A DNA stretch of 64,000 nucleotides, taken from NCBI RefSeq assembly GCF_900109685.1, contig NZ_FOBB01000002.1, positions 738,085 through 802,084 on the forward strand. Direction: 5' to 3'. The position numbers and the translations under genes were made by a program. Each line of letters starts with the position of its first letter. Within the stretch, counting starts at the first letter, position 1. The DNA comes from Chitinophaga rupis (GTDB lineage Bacteria; Bacteroidota; Bacteroidia; Chitinophagales; Chitinophagaceae). Below, one piece after another: positions 62,717 to 64,000 of the stretch. Under the pieces are notes generated by a model that saw only the letters and a program-made list of their open reading frames with translations, had not been told where the DNA came from and ran no database searches.

Positions 62717-62743
62717 TTTGTTAAGCGGTGCCCGCTTAATTTG
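62717..62743 (+). promoter_or_regulatory. Presumed SusC promoter containing an inverted repeat
   Basis: TTTG (62717-62720) and TAATTTG (62737-62743) resemble the Bacteroidota -33 and -7 elements. The spacer contains a perfect 8-bp inverted repeat TTAAGCGG (62721-62728) / CCGCTTAA (62732-62739) that overlaps the -7 box. An operator inside the promoter is likely. Confidence 0.45.
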
Positions 62744-62790
62744 TCGCCCGGTACAACCAATTTTTAAATCCACATTTTAAACACCACGGT

Positions 62791-64000
62791 ATGAAAAAAA
62801 TTCTATTTATGGTACTGGCGTGTTGTGCGATGCTGCAAGGCTACGCACAGAACATCGCCGTCAGGGGCAGGGTCACGGACGACACCGGTGGGCCGCTCAT
62901 TGGCGCAGCCGTAAAAGTAAAAAATGGTAACACGGGCACCGTTACCAACACAGAAGGCCGGTTTAATCTCAACGCTCCCGGCAATGCTACCTTAATTATT
63001 TCCTATGTAGGGTACGAATCAAAAGAAGTACAGGCCTCCGCACAGGAGCTGAACATTTCCCTGGCGCGTAATAACAGCAGCCTGGGCGAAGTAGTAGTGG
63101 TAGGCTACGGGCAGCAGCGCCAGGCTACCCTTACCGGATCCATTGCCACCATAAAAGGCGATGAGATCAAGACCACCCGCAATGAAAATGTGCTGAACAT
63201 GCTCACCGGTAAGCTGCCCGGTGTGCGCGTGGTACAGAACAGCGCAGAGCCGGGGTCCTTTAACAACAGCTTCGATATTCGCGGTTTAGGCTCACCGCTC
63301 ATTATCATTGACGGGGTACCCCGCGGTAACCTGAACCGCCTGGACCCGAATGATATTGAAAGCATTTCCGTACTGAAAGATGCCGCCGCCGCTGTATACG
63401 GCGTGCAGGCCGCCAATGGTGTAATATTGGTCACCACCAAAAAAGGGAAGGCCGGCACCACGCAGTTAAACTACACCGTTACAGTAGGCATGCAAAAACC
63501 ATCCGGCTTACCCAAAGTGCTGGACGCTACGGACTGGATGACCTTATTCAATGAAAGAGCCCTGCATAACGTGAACGGTGGTACGCCGGTGTACAACCAG
63601 AACGATTTTGACGCTTATGCCAACGGCACCAAAACCAGCACCGACTGGTATGGCGCAGTAGTACGCAACACCGCCCCGCAAACAGAACACAGCCTCACGG
63701 CCAGCGGTGGCTCGGAAAAAATGACTTACTTCGTAAGCCTGGGTTACCTGAGCCAGCAGGGCTTCTGGAAATCGGGTGATCTGAATTACAAAAAATACAA
63801 CGTACGCTCTAACCTTACGGCAAAAATTTCCAGCACACTTACTGCGGAGCTGCAGCTGAGCGGTATTTCCGACACCCGCAACCAGCCCTATGAAGATTCC
63901 TGGAGCATTTTTAAAGCCCTGTGGCGGCATCCGCCCACTTATTCATTGTATGCAGATAACAATCCTGATTATATAAACTACCTGGACGATAACGGCACCA
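62791..64000 (+). CDS. SusC/RagA family TonB-linked outer membrane protein (3' truncated by window edge)
   Basis: The frame starts at ATG 62791 (MKKILFMVLACCAMLQGYAQ, a signal peptide) and is open to the window end, giving 403 visible residues. A CarboxypepD_reg-like domain (about 22-95; VRGRVTDDTGGPLIGAAVKV and the conserved VSYVGYESKEV style) precedes the TonB box and plug (GEVVVVGYGQQRQATLTGSI, LPGVRVVQNSAEPG, FDIRGLGSPLIIIDGVPRG, SISVLKDAAAAVYGVQAANG), then barrel strands. SusC proteins import oligosaccharides or peptides across the outer membrane with a SusD partner, expected beyond the right edge. A presumed promoter with an inverted repeat lies just upstream. Confidence 0.96.
   Translation, partial: MKKILFMVLACCAMLQGYAQNIAVRGRVTDDTGGPLIGAAVKVKNGNTGTVTNTEGRFNLNAPGNATLIISYVGYESKEVQASAQELNISLARNNSSLGEVVVVGYGQQRQATLTGSIATIKGDEIKTTRNENVLNMLTGKLPGVRVVQNSAEPGSFNNSFDIRGLGSPLIIIDGVPRGNLNRLDPNDIESISVLKDAAAAVYGVQAANGVILVTTKKGKAGTTQLNYTVTVGMQKPSGLPKVLDATDWMTLFNERALHNVNGGTPVYNQNDFDAYANGTKTSTDWYGAVVRNTAPQTEHSLTASGGSEKMTYFVSLGYLSQQGFWKSGDLNYKKYNVRSNLTAKISSTLTAELQLSGISDTRNQPYEDSWSIFKALWRHPPTYSLYADNNPDYINYLDDNGT

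Overview
The window looks like a chromosome segment of a Bacteroidota member, most probably the Chitinophagaceae (Chitinophaga-like). The reasons are a SusC/RagA-type TonB-linked porin at the right edge, a GH16 glucanase with a type IX secretion tail, OMP_b-brl_3-type outer-membrane proteins, many families typical of the phylum (DUF4846, DUF6624, DUF3347, HYC_CC_PP, haem-binding domain, DHCW cupin), TAnnTTTG-like promoter boxes and weak ribosome binding sites. Assignment to family level is inference from gene content; no rRNA is present.

Left part (1-9.4 kb): an AT-richer stretch, almost all on the minus strand. It holds a truncated SUKH-like immunity protein, an AraC/SDR pair, a copper-handling block (CopB-type ATPase, DUF305, haem-binding protein, DUF3347, a 25-codon DUF3347-like remnant and a His-rich HYC_CC_PP protein) and a second AraC/SDR pair. 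It stops at a tRNA-Lys(TTT) gene with its own terminator. The base composition rises right after this tRNA, so the left part may be acquired DNA, although no integrase or att repeat was found.

Middle part (9.4-41 kb): mostly housekeeping and accessory single genes. They include the complete imuA-imuB-dnaE2 damage-inducible mutasome, a YhcG-type nuclease, a GT2 glycosyltransferase, an MgtC/DUF4010 membrane protein, polyphosphate glucokinase, an M19 dipeptidase, a LytS/LytTR-type two-component system beside an outer-membrane barrel, endonuclease V, a serine hydrolase with a frameshifted C-terminus, a GlxA-type regulator divergent from an NmrA reductase, a transglutaminase, a GH128 lipoprotein, a TonB-domain protein with MORN-like repeats, several SRPBCC/cupin/TfoX small proteins and a secreted amidohydrolase.

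Right part (41-64 kb): extracellular and carbohydrate functions. There are two consecutive basic-secretory-protein-like metallopeptidase lipoproteins, an Old Yellow Enzyme with a divergent AraC regulator, a 1064-residue multimodular GH16 glucanase with an 18-bp palindrome in front of it, and an unusual 867-residue membrane-spanning regulator (LamG-like and beta-propeller outside, one TM helix, SARP-type winged helix inside). About 1.2 kb of non-coding repeats follows. After them come a PQQ-type quinoprotein-cytochrome c lipoprotein, a secreted TIM-barrel epimerase-like protein, a DUF1080/FG-GAP protein, and a SusC gene with a strong inverted repeat inside its presumed promoter. The last four genes suggest periplasmic oxidative processing of a sugar that is then imported.

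The most interesting non-coding signal is a dispersed family of five roughly 136-146 bp elements (three in a 219-bp tandem array at 56319-56892, one at 57043-57188, one at 42495-42632). They share internal blocks, while their terminal arms differ in sequence between copies but stay complementary, which is the pattern expected when structure is conserved.
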